DNA from: REEB95 sp963785735
GTDB taxonomy: Bacteria; Pseudomonadota; Alphaproteobacteria; ATCC43930; CGMCC-115725
Direction: 5' to 3'
Length of the DNA stretch: 64,000 bases
Assembly: GCA_963785735.1 (NCBI GenBank)
Contig: CAWAWJ010000002.1
Location: forward strand, 130,010 to 194,009
The notes under the pieces are model-generated. The model was not told the origin of the DNA, ran no database searches, and saw only the letters and a list, made by a program, of their open reading frames with translations. This document shows, in pieces, positions 42,676 through 51,977 of this stretch. Every line of letters begins with the position of its first letter. Position 1 is the stretch's first letter. The position numbers were made by a program, and so were the translations under genes.

Positions 42676-44052
42676 GTGAAGTCCTCCCCGATACGGCCCC
42701 GCGAATTGCTGCGCGGCCTTCTCGACGCCGCGCTGGAAGCGGCCGATGCCGGGCGCGTCCTGCCGCCTTTTCTGCCGAAGCCGCCAAAGGGCCGGACCCT
42801 GGTGGTGGGCGCGGGCAAGGCGGCGGCTGCCATGGCCCGGGCGGTCGAGGCGCATTGGCGCGCGCCCCTTTCGGGCATCGTGGTGACGCGCTACGGCCAC
42901 GGCTTGGCCCTGAAGCATATCGAGGTGGTGGAGGCGAGCCATCCGGTGCCCGACGAAGCTGGACAAAAAGCGGCGGCGCGCATCCTGGATAGCGTCCGGA
43001 ATCTTTCGCCGGACGATCTGGTGCTCTGCCTGATGTCGGGCGGAGCGTCCGCCTTGCTCGCCTTGCCCGCCGCCGGCGTTTCGCTCGAGGATAAACGCAC
43101 GGTCACCCGCGCGCTGCTCACCTGCGGCGCCACCATCGCCGAGATCAATTGCGTGCGGAAGCATCTCTCCGCCATCAAGGGCGGGCGCTTAGCCGCAGCC
43201 GCGTTCCCGGCGCGCGTCGTGACGCTCGCCATCTCCGACGTGCCGGGCGACGATCCGGCCGTGATCGGCTCGGGCCCGACAGTGCCCGATCCTTCGACCT
43301 TCGCCGAGGCTCGCGCCATCCTGACGAAATACGCGATTGCGCCGCCGGCGGCGGTGGCATCGCGGCTTGGCCAATCCTCCGACGAAACCCCGAAGCCGGG
43401 CGATCCACGGCTGGCGCGCGCGCGTTATCATTTCATCGCCACGCCGCAGATATCGCTCGAAGCCGCCGCGGCGTTTGCGAGAAAACGCGGCATAACGCCT
43501 GCTATCCTCGGCGACGCCATCGAAGGCGAGGCGCGCGAGGTGGCGCTCGTGCATGCCAGCATGGCACGGGCCCTGGCACGGGGACATTTCCGTGTCGCTG
43601 GCAAAGCGCCGAATCTTCCCGCCTTGTTGCTGTCGGGCGGCGAGACCACGGTAACGGTCAAGGGCAAGGGACGCGGCGGGCGCAATACCGAATTCCTGCT
43701 GGCGCTCGCGCTCGACGTAAAGGCGCATCCGCAAATCCACGCCATCGCCTGCGACACCGACGGCATCGACGGAAGCGAGGACAATGCCGGCGCGTTTTGC
43801 GGCCCCGACAGCCTGGCGCGTGCGGCAAAGCGGGGGATCGATCTCAAGGCCATGCTTGCCGGAAACGACGCCTGGGGTGCGTTCGACGCGCTCGATGACC
43901 TGATCGTGACCGGCCCCACCCGCACGAATGTGAACGACTTCCGTGCCATCCTGGTGCTAAAATCCTTGGGTACAGGATCAAAAAAAGATGCGACGCCAAA
44001 GAAGCGCCAAAATCGTCGCCACGCTCGGGCCGGCCAGCGCCACCCCCGGTAA
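42676..44052 (+). CDS. Glycerate 2-kinase (GckA/TtuD, MOFRL family)
   Basis: 458 residues. Motifs include LVVGAGKAAAAMARAVEAHW, CLMSGGASALLALPAAGVSL, NCVRKHLSAIKGGRLAAAAF, IGSGPTVPDPSTF and the MOFRL C-terminal CDTDGIDGSEDNAGAF / TNVNDFRAILV. The expected C-terminus is at RAILV; here about 30 extra basic residues run 65 bp into the pyruvate kinase gene. Phosphorylates glycerate from the hydroxypyruvate/tartrate route. Coupled to pyk. Confidence 0.92.
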   Translation: MKSSPIRPRELLRGLLDAALEAADAGRVLPPFLPKPPKGRTLVVGAGKAAAAMARAVEAHWRAPLSGIVVTRYGHGLALKHIEVVEASHPVPDEAGQKAAARILDSVRNLSPDDLVLCLMSGGASALLALPAAGVSLEDKRTVTRALLTCGATIAEINCVRKHLSAIKGGRLAAAAFPARVVTLAISDVPGDDPAVIGSGPTVPDPSTFAEARAILTKYAIAPPAAVASRLGQSSDETPKPGDPRLARARYHFIATPQISLEAAAAFARKRGITPAILGDAIEGEAREVALVHASMARALARGHFRVAGKAPNLPALLLSGGETTVTVKGKGRGGRNTEFLLALALDVKAHPQIHAIACDTDGIDGSEDNAGAFCGPDSLARAAKRGIDLKAMLAGNDAWGAFDALDDLIVTGPTRTNVNDFRAILVLKSLGTGSKKDATPKKRQNRRHARAGQRHPR

Positions 44053-45406
44053 GATCGCCGCCCTGTTCGAGGCCGGGGTCGACGTTTTCCGTCTTAACTT
44101 CAGCCATGGCGATCAAGCGGAACACCGTGCGCGACTCGACGCCATCCGCGAGCTGGAAAAAAAGACCGGTAGGCCCATCGGCGTGATGGCCGATCTGCAA
44201 GGCCCGAAGCTGCGGGTTGGAACCTTCGCCGGCGGCAAGGTGAAGCTCGTTTCGGGCGCGGCCTTCCGCCTCGATCTCGACAAGGCGCCGGGCGATTTAT
44301 CGCGCGCCAACCTGCCGCATCCCGAGATCTTCGCCGCGATCGCCCCCGGCACCGAATTGCTGCTCAATGACGGCAATATCCGCCTCAAGGTCGAGAAATC
44401 CGGCAAGGATTTCGCCGAGACCAAGGTGATGGCCGGTGGCGAGCTTTCCGACCGCAAGGGCGTCAACGTGCCGAACGCGGTCTTGCCCATGTCGGCGCTG
44501 ACGCCCAAGGACCGCGGCGATCTCGATTTCGCGCTCAAAATGGGCGTCGATTGGGTGGCGCTGTCTTTCGTGCAGCGCCCCGAGGATGTGGCCGAGGCGC
44601 GCAAGCTCATCGCCGGCCGCGCCGGCATTCTGGTGAAGCTGGAAAAGCCCGCCGCCATCGGCAAGCTCGACGAAATCATCGAGCTCTCCGAAGCGGTGAT
44701 GGTGGCGCGCGGCGATCTCGGCGTCGAGATGCCCCCTGAAGATGTACCTCCACTTCAACGCCGCATCGTCCATGCCTGCCGCATCGCCGGCAAGCCGGTG
44801 GTGGTGGCGACGCAGATGCTGGAATCGATGCTGCGCGCGCCAGTGCCGACCCGCGCCGAAGCCTCGGACGTGGCGACCGCGGTCTATGAAGGGGCGGACG
44901 CGGTGATGCTTTCGGCCGAAACCGCGGCGGGCTCCTATCCGGTCGAGGCCGTCACCATGATGGATCGCATCATCCGCCGCGTGCAGATCGATCCGATTTA
45001 TTTCGGCATGCTGCATTCGGAAGCGGCGATGCCGGAGAACACCCCGTCCGACGCCATCAGCGCCGCCGCCTGCCAGGTGGCGCACACCATCGGCGCGGCG
45101 GCGATCGCGTCTTACACCACTTCGGGCGCGACCGCCTTGCGCGCGGCGCGCGAACGCCCGGAAGTGCCGATCATCACCCTCACCTCCAATTTGCAGACGG
45201 CGCGCAAGCTGGCCATCGCCTGGGGACTGCATTGCGTCCACACCGCCGATATCAGCAATTTCACCGACATGGTGCAGAAGGCAACCAGCATCGCGCGCCT
45301 GGAAGGCTTCGCGGAAAAAGGCGAGCGCGTGGTGATCACCGCCGGCGTGCCTTTCGGCACGCCCGGCGCCACCAACGTGCTGCGCATCGCCTGGGTGGAG
45401 AGCTAG
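43988..45406 (+). CDS. pyk: Pyruvate kinase
   Basis: 472 residues from ATG 43988, inside the tail of the glycerate kinase gene. RSAKIVATLGPASATPGKIA, FRLNFSHGDQAEHRARLDAI, ILVKLEKPAAIGKLDEIIEL, MVARGDLGVEMPPEDVPPLQ, VVATQMLESMLRAPVPTRAE: complete barrel, Mg and substrate sites, and a C-terminal domain without an extra PEP-utilisation domain. Glycolytic ATP generation; together with glycerate kinase it converts glycerate to pyruvate. Confidence 0.96.
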   Translation: MRRQRSAKIVATLGPASATPGKIAALFEAGVDVFRLNFSHGDQAEHRARLDAIRELEKKTGRPIGVMADLQGPKLRVGTFAGGKVKLVSGAAFRLDLDKAPGDLSRANLPHPEIFAAIAPGTELLLNDGNIRLKVEKSGKDFAETKVMAGGELSDRKGVNVPNAVLPMSALTPKDRGDLDFALKMGVDWVALSFVQRPEDVAEARKLIAGRAGILVKLEKPAAIGKLDEIIELSEAVMVARGDLGVEMPPEDVPPLQRRIVHACRIAGKPVVVATQMLESMLRAPVPTRAEASDVATAVYEGADAVMLSAETAAGSYPVEAVTMMDRIIRRVQIDPIYFGMLHSEAAMPENTPSDAISAAACQVAHTIGAAAIASYTTSGATALRAARERPEVPIITLTSNLQTARKLAIAWGLHCVHTADISNFTDMVQKATSIARLEGFAEKGERVVITAGVPFGTPGATNVLRIAWVES

Positions 45407-45412
45407 GGCCCG

Positions 45413-46630
45413 TCAGGCCCGGATAAGGCCGTCGAAGGGCTTGAGTTCGGCCGTATCGGGGAAGACGCGGTTGCCGAGCGCAGTCGGATCGAGGCCAAGA
45501 TGGTCGCGCAGGACGCCCTTCATCACCGCGCGGCTGTCGACCGCGACGCGCAGATCGCGATCCTCTTCGAGGCGGTCAAGCCCCGGCCAGTCGCCGGCGA
45601 CCCGCCCGCCCTTCACCCGTCCACCCATCACGAACATCGCCGAGGCGGTGCCGTGATCGGTGCCGTTATTGCCGTTGACCGCGACGGTGCGGCCGAATTC
45701 GGTGACCGCAACCAGCACCGTCTCCTTCCAGGCCGGGCCCATGGCCTGGGCCATGGCGTCGATTCCGTCGGCGAAGCCCGAGAAATTCTGCGCCAGCCTC
45801 CCGCTCTCGGCGCCTTGATTCACATGCGTGTCCCAGCCGCCCATGTCGAGCGCGGCGATGCGCGGGCCTTGCGGCGCCGATAACAATTTTCCCGCCGCCT
45901 CGGCCAGCGGCTTGAAGGCGTTGGGGCCGAAGCCCATGCCCCCCTTGCCCATGTCGTCGCCCAGCACGGCGCTGGAGAAACTCTGCGCCTTGATGCCCTC
46001 CTTGAGCGCCGGACCCAAGAGCGGATCCTTGGCGTAAAGCGGCCCGAGTTCGTTGATGAAATCGCCGTCGGAGACATGGAAACCTTCCGGTTCCCAGGAC
46101 GCGACCTCGACCCGGCCGCGCAGCACCAGCGGCACGGAGCCGCCCACCGCCAGGCCGAGTCGCGTATTGCCCGTCTGTAACAATGTCAGGGCGCGATTGA
46201 GCCAGCCGTCGCTTTGCCCGCGCTTCGCCGCCAGGCCGCTTTCCATCAAGTCCTGGGCATCGAAATGCGAGCGCGTGTGATAGCCGTTGCCGGAGGCATG
46301 GACGATCAGCAACTCGCCATTGCGGTAATAGGGATCGAGCGGCGCCAAGCCCGGATGGAGGGCGAAGAAATTGTCGAGCGCGATGGCGCCGCCCGCTTCG
46401 CCCGGAGGCTTCAGAGCGATCAAGCCGCGCTTCTCGGCATAAAGCCGGTCGCCCACCGGCGCCACCGCGGCCATTCCGTCCATCGCGCCGCGCAACAGCA
46501 CCACCACCAGGCGCCGGTCGCCCGGCACGGCGGCGAAGACCGCGCCCGGCAGATTGGCCAGCGCGAAGGCGCCGGTGGAGCCGGCCAGCAGGGCCAGGAA
46601 ATCGCGGCGGGAGGAATCGCAGCAGGACAT
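45413..46630 (-). CDS. DUF1501 protein, Tat-exported
   Basis: 405 residues from ATG 46630. Tat signal SRRDFLALLAGSTGAFALAN. Sulfatase-like DUF1501 core: RRLVVVLLRGAMDGM, NGYHTRSHFDAQDLMESGLA, GGWDTHVNQGAESG and TEFGRTVAVNGNNGTDHGTA. Always paired with a DUF1800 gene, here directly upstream with a 5-bp gap. Role unknown, exported folded. Confidence 0.88.
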   Translation of the reverse strand: MSCCDSSRRDFLALLAGSTGAFALANLPGAVFAAVPGDRRLVVVLLRGAMDGMAAVAPVGDRLYAEKRGLIALKPPGEAGGAIALDNFFALHPGLAPLDPYYRNGELLIVHASGNGYHTRSHFDAQDLMESGLAAKRGQSDGWLNRALTLLQTGNTRLGLAVGGSVPLVLRGRVEVASWEPEGFHVSDGDFINELGPLYAKDPLLGPALKEGIKAQSFSSAVLGDDMGKGGMGFGPNAFKPLAEAAGKLLSAPQGPRIAALDMGGWDTHVNQGAESGRLAQNFSGFADGIDAMAQAMGPAWKETVLVAVTEFGRTVAVNGNNGTDHGTASAMFVMGGRVKGGRVAGDWPGLDRLEEDRDLRVAVDSRAVMKGVLRDHLGLDPTALGNRVFPDTAELKPFDGLIRA

Positions 46631-46635
46631 GGGCG

Positions 46636-47991
46636 CTACCTTCTTTGAAACTCGGGCGAAGCGAACAGCAGCGCCAGACCATCGCGGCGCGAAGGCGCGC
46701 GGCGGATCGCCTGCAAGGTGTCGTCGTGCAACGCCTCGCCCAGGCTGGCATCGGCGATTTCGATCGGATCGGGCGGATCGGGCAGGCGGTTGGCGAAGGT
46801 CTCGCACCACTCCGCGCGGCGCAGCACCGATTCGGGCGAGACCCAGGACGCCGCGTCGTCGGGCCAGCCAGCGGGCGACGGCGCGTAGAACGGAAGCTGA
46901 TTGAGCGTCTTCAAACTCTGCCCCAGCATCGGCGCGGGCGGCGTGAAGCCTGCGGCCCGGCAGGCGGCGATCACCAGATCGTCGGGCGTGCGGAATTTGT
47001 CGAACGGCTTTGCCCAGAGCGCGTCGGTATTGATCACCGCCGCGGTCACCGCCTTCAGATCGCCGCCGGTCGCGCTGAACACCGCAGCGATATGCGCGAC
47101 CGTCTCCGGCGGCGGATTGTCGGCGATGAAATGGCGCGCGAGCTTGGCGGCGATGTGACGCGCGGTCGCGGGATGGAAGGCGAGATCACGCAACGCCGCG
47201 ACGCCTTCGGCATAGCCCATGTCGTTGTAGGTCCGGCCGAGCAGTTGTTTCGGGCCCGGCTCGTGCAATTGCGGATAGAATTCGAAATCGCCGGCGTCGG
47301 GGCTGGCGAGCCGCGCCACCGACCAACCGGTGAGGATACGGGCCAGCGCCTCGACATCCTGCTGGGTATAGCCGCCATCGACGCCGAGCGTATGCAGTTC
47401 CAGGATCTCGCGGCCCAGATTCTCGTTGATGCCCTTGCCGCGCCGCACCCCTGCCATGGAATCGGGACCGACCGACTGCGCGTTGTCGAGATAAAGCAGC
47501 ATCGCCGGGTGGCGCTCGGCGGCCAGCAGCATGTCGCCGAAACGCCCGGTGACATGCGGACGGATCGCCTCGCGCTCGAAGGCGGCTGCGAAGCCCCGCA
47601 CGAAGGGCCGGAAGCCCGAAACGGTGAAATGGTTGCTCCAGAAATGGGTGAGGCGTTCCAGGAGCGGCGCGTCGGTTTCCGCCGCGGCGCGGATGCGCGC
47701 CTCGATCTCGGCGAGATAAACCGCCTTGATCTGCTCGTTCACCTCTTTTCGGTCGCCCTGGTCCTTGTCGCGGCGTTGCTCGAGCATCTGCGCCACCATG
47801 CGCGAGGAAGGCGGCAAATCGGCCGGCAAGGGAGCGGGCGCGGCTTGAAGCTGGCGCAGAGCCCAGCCGCGCGGGTCGGATGCCACCCGGTCAAGTTCGC
47901 CCGCCCGGGCGGCGAAGCCGAAACGGGTGACGGCCAGGACGGCGTTCTTCGCGGCGGGAGCGGTCATTGATTGCATGAGATGATAGGCCAC
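46636..47991 (-). CDS. DUF1800 protein
   Basis: 451 residues from GTG 47991 (ATG at 47967 is an alternative). Features: VTRFGFAARAGELDRVASDP, LERLTHFWSNHFTVSGFRP, NENLGREILELHTLGVDGGY, DVEALARILTGW, FDKFRTPDDLVIAACRAAGF, LPFYAPSPAGWPDDAASWVS. DUF1800 and DUF1501 genes are an obligatory pair in many Proteobacteria and Planctomycetes. Operon with the DUF1501 gene. Confidence 0.88.
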   Translation of the reverse strand: MAYHLMQSMTAPAAKNAVLAVTRFGFAARAGELDRVASDPRGWALRQLQAAPAPLPADLPPSSRMVAQMLEQRRDKDQGDRKEVNEQIKAVYLAEIEARIRAAAETDAPLLERLTHFWSNHFTVSGFRPFVRGFAAAFEREAIRPHVTGRFGDMLLAAERHPAMLLYLDNAQSVGPDSMAGVRRGKGINENLGREILELHTLGVDGGYTQQDVEALARILTGWSVARLASPDAGDFEFYPQLHEPGPKQLLGRTYNDMGYAEGVAALRDLAFHPATARHIAAKLARHFIADNPPPETVAHIAAVFSATGGDLKAVTAAVINTDALWAKPFDKFRTPDDLVIAACRAAGFTPPAPMLGQSLKTLNQLPFYAPSPAGWPDDAASWVSPESVLRRAEWCETFANRLPDPPDPIEIADASLGEALHDDTLQAIRRAPSRRDGLALLFASPEFQRR

Positions 47992-48075
47992 AATCGCTTA
48001 ATACATCCCTCTTTCCTTGGGTTTGCGCCGTGACCTGTGCTACATCCCGCGCGCATCCGTGGTTAAACAAATTTC

Positions 48076-48828
48076 ATGAAACCCCCTTCGCGCGAGCCTG
48101 CCCCAAGCTTCATGGACCTCTCGATCGTCATCCCCGTCCGCAACGAAGCGGCGAACATCGCGCCCCTGGTGGCCGAGATCCGCGCCGCGCTCGAAGCCAA
48201 GCTCGATTACGAGATCGTCTATGTCGATGACGGCAGCACCGATGCGACGGCCGCCGAGATCAAAACGCTGAAACGGGGATTTCCCCGCCTGCGCCTTTTG
48301 CGCCACGCGGCGCGCGCCGGGCAAAGCGCCGCCATCCGCAGCGGCGTCAAGGCGGCGCGGTCGGCCTGGATCGCGACGCTCGACGGCGACGGCCAGAACG
48401 ACCCCGCCGACATCCCGCGTTTGTGGGAGATCGCGCGGCAAACGACCGAAACGGAAAAGCTGCTGATCGCTGGCTTCCGGCACAAGCGGCGCGACAGCAC
48501 CGTCAAGCGTCTCGCCTCGCGCATCGCCAACGCCGTGCGCGCCTCGCTCCTGGGCGACGGAACGCCGGATACCGGCTGCGGGCTGAAACTGTTCCGGCGC
48601 GAGCTGTACCTGGATTTGCCGTTCTTCGATCACAATCACCGATTTCTGCCGGCACTGGTTTTGCGTCAGGGCGGGCGCGTATCGTCGGTCGAGGTCAATC
48701 ACCGGCCGCGCGAGCGCGGGATTTCCAATTACCGCGTGTTCGACCGGTTGTGGGTCGGCATCACCGACCTGGCCGGCGTCCTATGGCTGAAGCGCCGCGC
48801 CAGCAATCCCGAGATCGCCGAGGAATGA
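48076..48828 (+). CDS. Family 2 glycosyltransferase (polyprenol-phosphate sugar type)
   Basis: 250 residues. GT-A core: LSIVIPVRNEAANIAPLVAE, YEIVYVDDGSTDATAAEIKT, ATLDGDGQNDPADIPRLWE (DxD-like), GCGLKLFRRELYLDLPFFD and HRPRERGISNYRVFDRLWVG. Resembles dolichyl/undecaprenyl-phosphate mannosyl- or aminoarabinosyl-transferases, without the usual C-terminal membrane domain. Overlaps the TVP38 gene by 4 bp. Confidence 0.87.
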   Translation: MKPPSREPAPSFMDLSIVIPVRNEAANIAPLVAEIRAALEAKLDYEIVYVDDGSTDATAAEIKTLKRGFPRLRLLRHAARAGQSAAIRSGVKAARSAWIATLDGDGQNDPADIPRLWEIARQTTETEKLLIAGFRHKRRDSTVKRLASRIANAVRASLLGDGTPDTGCGLKLFRRELYLDLPFFDHNHRFLPALVLRQGGRVSSVEVNHRPRERGISNYRVFDRLWVGITDLAGVLWLKRRASNPEIAEE

Positions 48829-49499
48829 AAAAACGCACCCCGCAAGCGGGCGAGGTATCGCTCGACCGGCTGCGAATCGCCGGCCGCGCAGTCGTGTTGT
48901 TGCTGATCGCGGGCGGCCTGGCCTGGGCCTGGAGCGCGCGCGGCTCGCTCGATCCCGCCTCGATCAAGGAAACCATCGCGAATTATCCGGCGGCGCCGCT
49001 GGTATTCCTCTTGGCGCATGTGATTGCGAGCCTGATATTCATCCCGCGCACCGTGCTGGCGGTGGCGGCGGGGCTGTTGTTCGGCGTGTGGCTCGGGACG
49101 CTGTGGGCGGCGCTCGGCAGCGTGCTGGGCGCGGTCGCGGGCTTCTGGATCGCGCGTTACGTCAATGGCGGTTTCATCGAGCTCGAAAGCTTGCCCCGGC
49201 TCGGCCCGGTGCTGCTCAAGGCGGAGCGCGGCGGCTGGCGCGCGGTCACCGCGCTGCGGCTCATACCGGTGGTGCCGCACAGCCTCGCCAATTATGCCCT
49301 GGGCCTCACCAAGCTGCGGGTCGGGCCTTATGCCCTGGGCTCGTTCCTCGGCCAATTGCCCATGACCGTGGCCTATGTCGATTTCGGCGCCGCCGGCGGA
49401 AGGGTGATGGCGGGACAGGCGAACTGGATCGGGCCGATCGCGGTGGGGTTTCTGGCGCTGGGGCTGTCGATTCTGCTGCCGCGGCTATGGAAGCATTAG
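48825..49499 (+). CDS. TVP38/TMEM64 (DedA-like) membrane protein
   Basis: 224 residues from ATG 48825, overlapping the glycosyltransferase stop. About five helices; the conserved loop includes RTVLAVAAGLLFGVWLGTLW, FWIARYVNGGFIEL and TALRLIPVVPHSLANYALGL. Probably an envelope lipid transporter-like protein working with the glycosyltransferase, by context. Confidence 0.85.
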   Translation: MKKRTPQAGEVSLDRLRIAGRAVVLLLIAGGLAWAWSARGSLDPASIKETIANYPAAPLVFLLAHVIASLIFIPRTVLAVAAGLLFGVWLGTLWAALGSVLGAVAGFWIARYVNGGFIELESLPRLGPVLLKAERGGWRAVTALRLIPVVPHSLANYALGLTKLRVGPYALGSFLGQLPMTVAYVDFGAAGGRVMAGQANWIGPIAVGFLALGLSILLPRLWKH

Positions 49500-50776
49500 C
49501 CTAGCGCCGCCGGTTTCGGCCCGCCGGTGGCCCAGTCGAGCAGCTCGACCGTATGCACGACCGGAATTCCGGATCCCGCCGCGATCTGCGTGATGCAGCC
49601 GATATTGCCGGCCGCCACGATCTCCGGATTCAAGCTCTCGATGTTGTGGATCTTGCGGCCGAGCAGGGCCTTGGCGAGTTCCGGCTGAAGCATGTTGTAG
49701 GTGCCGGCCGAGCCGCAGCAGATATGGCCTTCGGGCACGTCCAGCACCCTGAACCCGGCCTTGGCGAGGAGATCCTTGGGCTGGGCGATGACGCGCTGGC
49801 CGTGCTGCAGCGAGCAGGCCGCGTGATAAGCGACGCGCTGGCCGGTGGCGAACGTGGCCGGCTTGAGGCCGATGCCGTCCATGAACTCGCTCACATCCTT
49901 GGCCAAAGCGCTTATCTTCGCCGCCTTGGCGGCGTAATCCCGGTCCTCGCGCAGCAAGAAGCTGTAATCCTTGATCGTGGTGCCGCAACCCGAGGCGTTG
50001 ATGATGATGGCGTCGAGGCCGTCCGTTTCGAGTTCGCGGGTCCAGGAATCGATATTGGCCCGGGCGAATCCCAGCGCGTCGCGTCCCATGTGATGGATGA
50101 TCGAGCCGCAGCAGCCCGAGCCCTCGGGCACCACCACCGCGCAGCCATGGCGGGTCAAAAGCCGCAGGGTGGCGTCGTCGATCGAAGGCGACAGCACGTT
50201 CTGGACGCAGCCGGCGAGGAGCGCTACGCGCTTGATTTGTTTGCCTTCGGCGGGAAAAAGCCGTGATTTGCCTATTAGACCGGGCGGGGGGAGGCGGCGA
50301 GGCACGAGGCGGACCATGGCCTCGAGCTTCCTCGGCAGCAGAAAGGCGAAGAGCCGCGCCAGTCCCCCCGCCTGGAGCATCAGACGGAAGCGCGCGGGGT
50401 AAGGCATCACCCGCGCCAGCATTGCGCGCAAGCCGAGGTCGAACAGAGGCCGCCGGTAGGTTTCCTCGACGTGGCGCCTCCCCTGATCGATCAGATGCAT
50501 GTAATGGACGCCCGAGGGACAGGTCGTCATGCAGGCGAGGCAGGAGAGGCAGCGGTCGATATGCTTCGCCACCAGCGCCGTCGCCGGCTTGTTGTTCTCC
50601 AGCATGTCCTTGATGAGGTAGATCCGGCCGCGCGGCCCGTCGAGCTCGTCGCCCAGCAGCAGATATGTCGGGCAGGTCGCGTTGCAGAAGCCGCAATGGA
50701 CGCAGGCGCGCAGGATCTTGTTGGCCTCGTCGAGATCGGGATCGGCCAGCTGGGCGAGCGAGAAATTGGTTTGCAT
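49496..50776 (-). CDS. glcF: Glycolate oxidase iron-sulfur subunit
   Basis: 426 residues from ATG 50776. Two [4Fe-4S] ferredoxin-like motifs near the N-terminus (ACVHCGFCNATCPTY and RCLSCLACMTTCPSGVHY) and two CCG domains (EGSGCCGSIIHHMG, EGHICCGSAGTYN). Electron-transfer subunit of the GlcDEF complex. Last gene of glcDEF. Confidence 0.95.
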   Translation of the reverse strand: MQTNFSLAQLADPDLDEANKILRACVHCGFCNATCPTYLLLGDELDGPRGRIYLIKDMLENNKPATALVAKHIDRCLSCLACMTTCPSGVHYMHLIDQGRRHVEETYRRPLFDLGLRAMLARVMPYPARFRLMLQAGGLARLFAFLLPRKLEAMVRLVPRRLPPPGLIGKSRLFPAEGKQIKRVALLAGCVQNVLSPSIDDATLRLLTRHGCAVVVPEGSGCCGSIIHHMGRDALGFARANIDSWTRELETDGLDAIIINASGCGTTIKDYSFLLREDRDYAAKAAKISALAKDVSEFMDGIGLKPATFATGQRVAYHAACSLQHGQRVIAQPKDLLAKAGFRVLDVPEGHICCGSAGTYNMLQPELAKALLGRKIHNIESLNPEIVAAGNIGCITQIAAGSGIPVVHTVELLDWATGGPKPAALG

Positions 50777-50784
50777 GGGCGGTG

Positions 50785-51969
50785 TCAGATCTCCGGATAA
50801 AGCCGGCCGCGATTGAGCACGCGCTTCGGGTCGAAGCCGTCCTTGACCCGCGCCGTCAAGGCGGCGACCGCGGGCGCGAGCGGCTGGAACACCGGCACCG
50901 AGGCCCTGAGCGCCACGCTGCCGCGGATCAATGTCGCATGGCCCTGGTCCGGCCCCAGCGCCTTGCGGATCGCCTGCGCGCCGCCATCCTCGCCGCCCTT
51001 GACCGCGAGCCAGACCAGCCCGCCGCCCCAATCGAGGAAATACGTGAAATCGAGCGCGCGCCGGAGCTGCGCGAGGAAGCCCGGCGCGGCCGTGGGCGCG
51101 AGCGACACCCGCCACAGCGCGCCCGCCTTGTCCCCGGCGAGCGGCGTCCCGTCGCGCAAGCCGCTCCATAAGGCGAGCGATTCCGCATCGCCCTGGATTT
51201 CAGCCGGACCGAATATCTTGAGCTCGGCGCGCAAGGCTGTACCGCGCGCCTCGACCGACGGCGCAGGCCCTTCGACCCGCAACAGCGTGAGCGCGCCGCC
51301 AGGCGCGCCCGGCCAATGCGCCGCGCCCGACAGCTCATGCGAGGAATTGAGGCCGCGGATCATGGCGGCCACGGCGCGCGCATCGTCGAGGCCTTTGAGC
51401 GCGACGGTGCGCGTGGCCTCGGGCAGCGGCAGCACCTTGACCGTGATCTCGGTCAAAACCGCCAACGTGCCGTAGGAGCCGGCGATGAGCTTGCACAGAT
51501 CGTAACCCGTGACGTTCTTGACGACGCGACCGCCGGCCTTGAAGGCCTCGCCCCGCCCGCTCACCGCCTGAAATCCCAAGAAATGGTCGCGCGCCGCGCC
51601 CTGGCGGATGCGGCGCGGCCCGGCCAGGTTGCAGGCGATCACGCCGCCCAGGGTCTGACTTTGGCCGCTCGAGCCCAGGAGCGCGCGCCAATCGCCCGGC
51701 TCGAAGGCCAGCATCTGGTTGCGGGATTTGAGGGCATTCTCGATCTCGTCCAAAGGCGTCGCCGCCCCCGCGCTCAACACCAGCTCCTCGGGCTCGTAAT
51801 TGCGGATGCCGGCGAAGCCCGAAACGTCGAGCGTGTGCGGCGTCTGCATCGGACGGCCGAGGCCGCGCTTGCTGCCGCCGGCCACCACCTCGAGCGGCTC
51901 TTCATGGGCCAGCGCGGCCGATACGATCTCGGCCAATTGCTTTTCGTCGGTGGGACGGTACCGGCTCAA
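50785..51969 (-). CDS. glcE: Glycolate oxidase FAD subunit GlcE
   Basis: 394 residues, start uncertain: TTG 51969 fits right after the glcD stop; CTG 51981 is another option. FAD-binding PLEVVAGGSKRGLGRPMQTP, GDWRALLGSSGQSQTLGGVI, GRVVKNVTGYDLCKLIAGSY. Shorter FAD domain protein typical of GlcE. Between glcD and glcF. Confidence 0.9.
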   Translation of the reverse strand: MSRYRPTDEKQLAEIVSAALAHEEPLEVVAGGSKRGLGRPMQTPHTLDVSGFAGIRNYEPEELVLSAGAATPLDEIENALKSRNQMLAFEPGDWRALLGSSGQSQTLGGVIACNLAGPRRIRQGAARDHFLGFQAVSGRGEAFKAGGRVVKNVTGYDLCKLIAGSYGTLAVLTEITVKVLPLPEATRTVALKGLDDARAVAAMIRGLNSSHELSGAAHWPGAPGGALTLLRVEGPAPSVEARGTALRAELKIFGPAEIQGDAESLALWSGLRDGTPLAGDKAGALWRVSLAPTAAPGFLAQLRRALDFTYFLDWGGGLVWLAVKGGEDGGAQAIRKALGPDQGHATLIRGSVALRASVPVFQPLAPAVAALTARVKDGFDPKRVLNRGRLYPEI

Positions 51970-51977
51970 GCCCGGAC

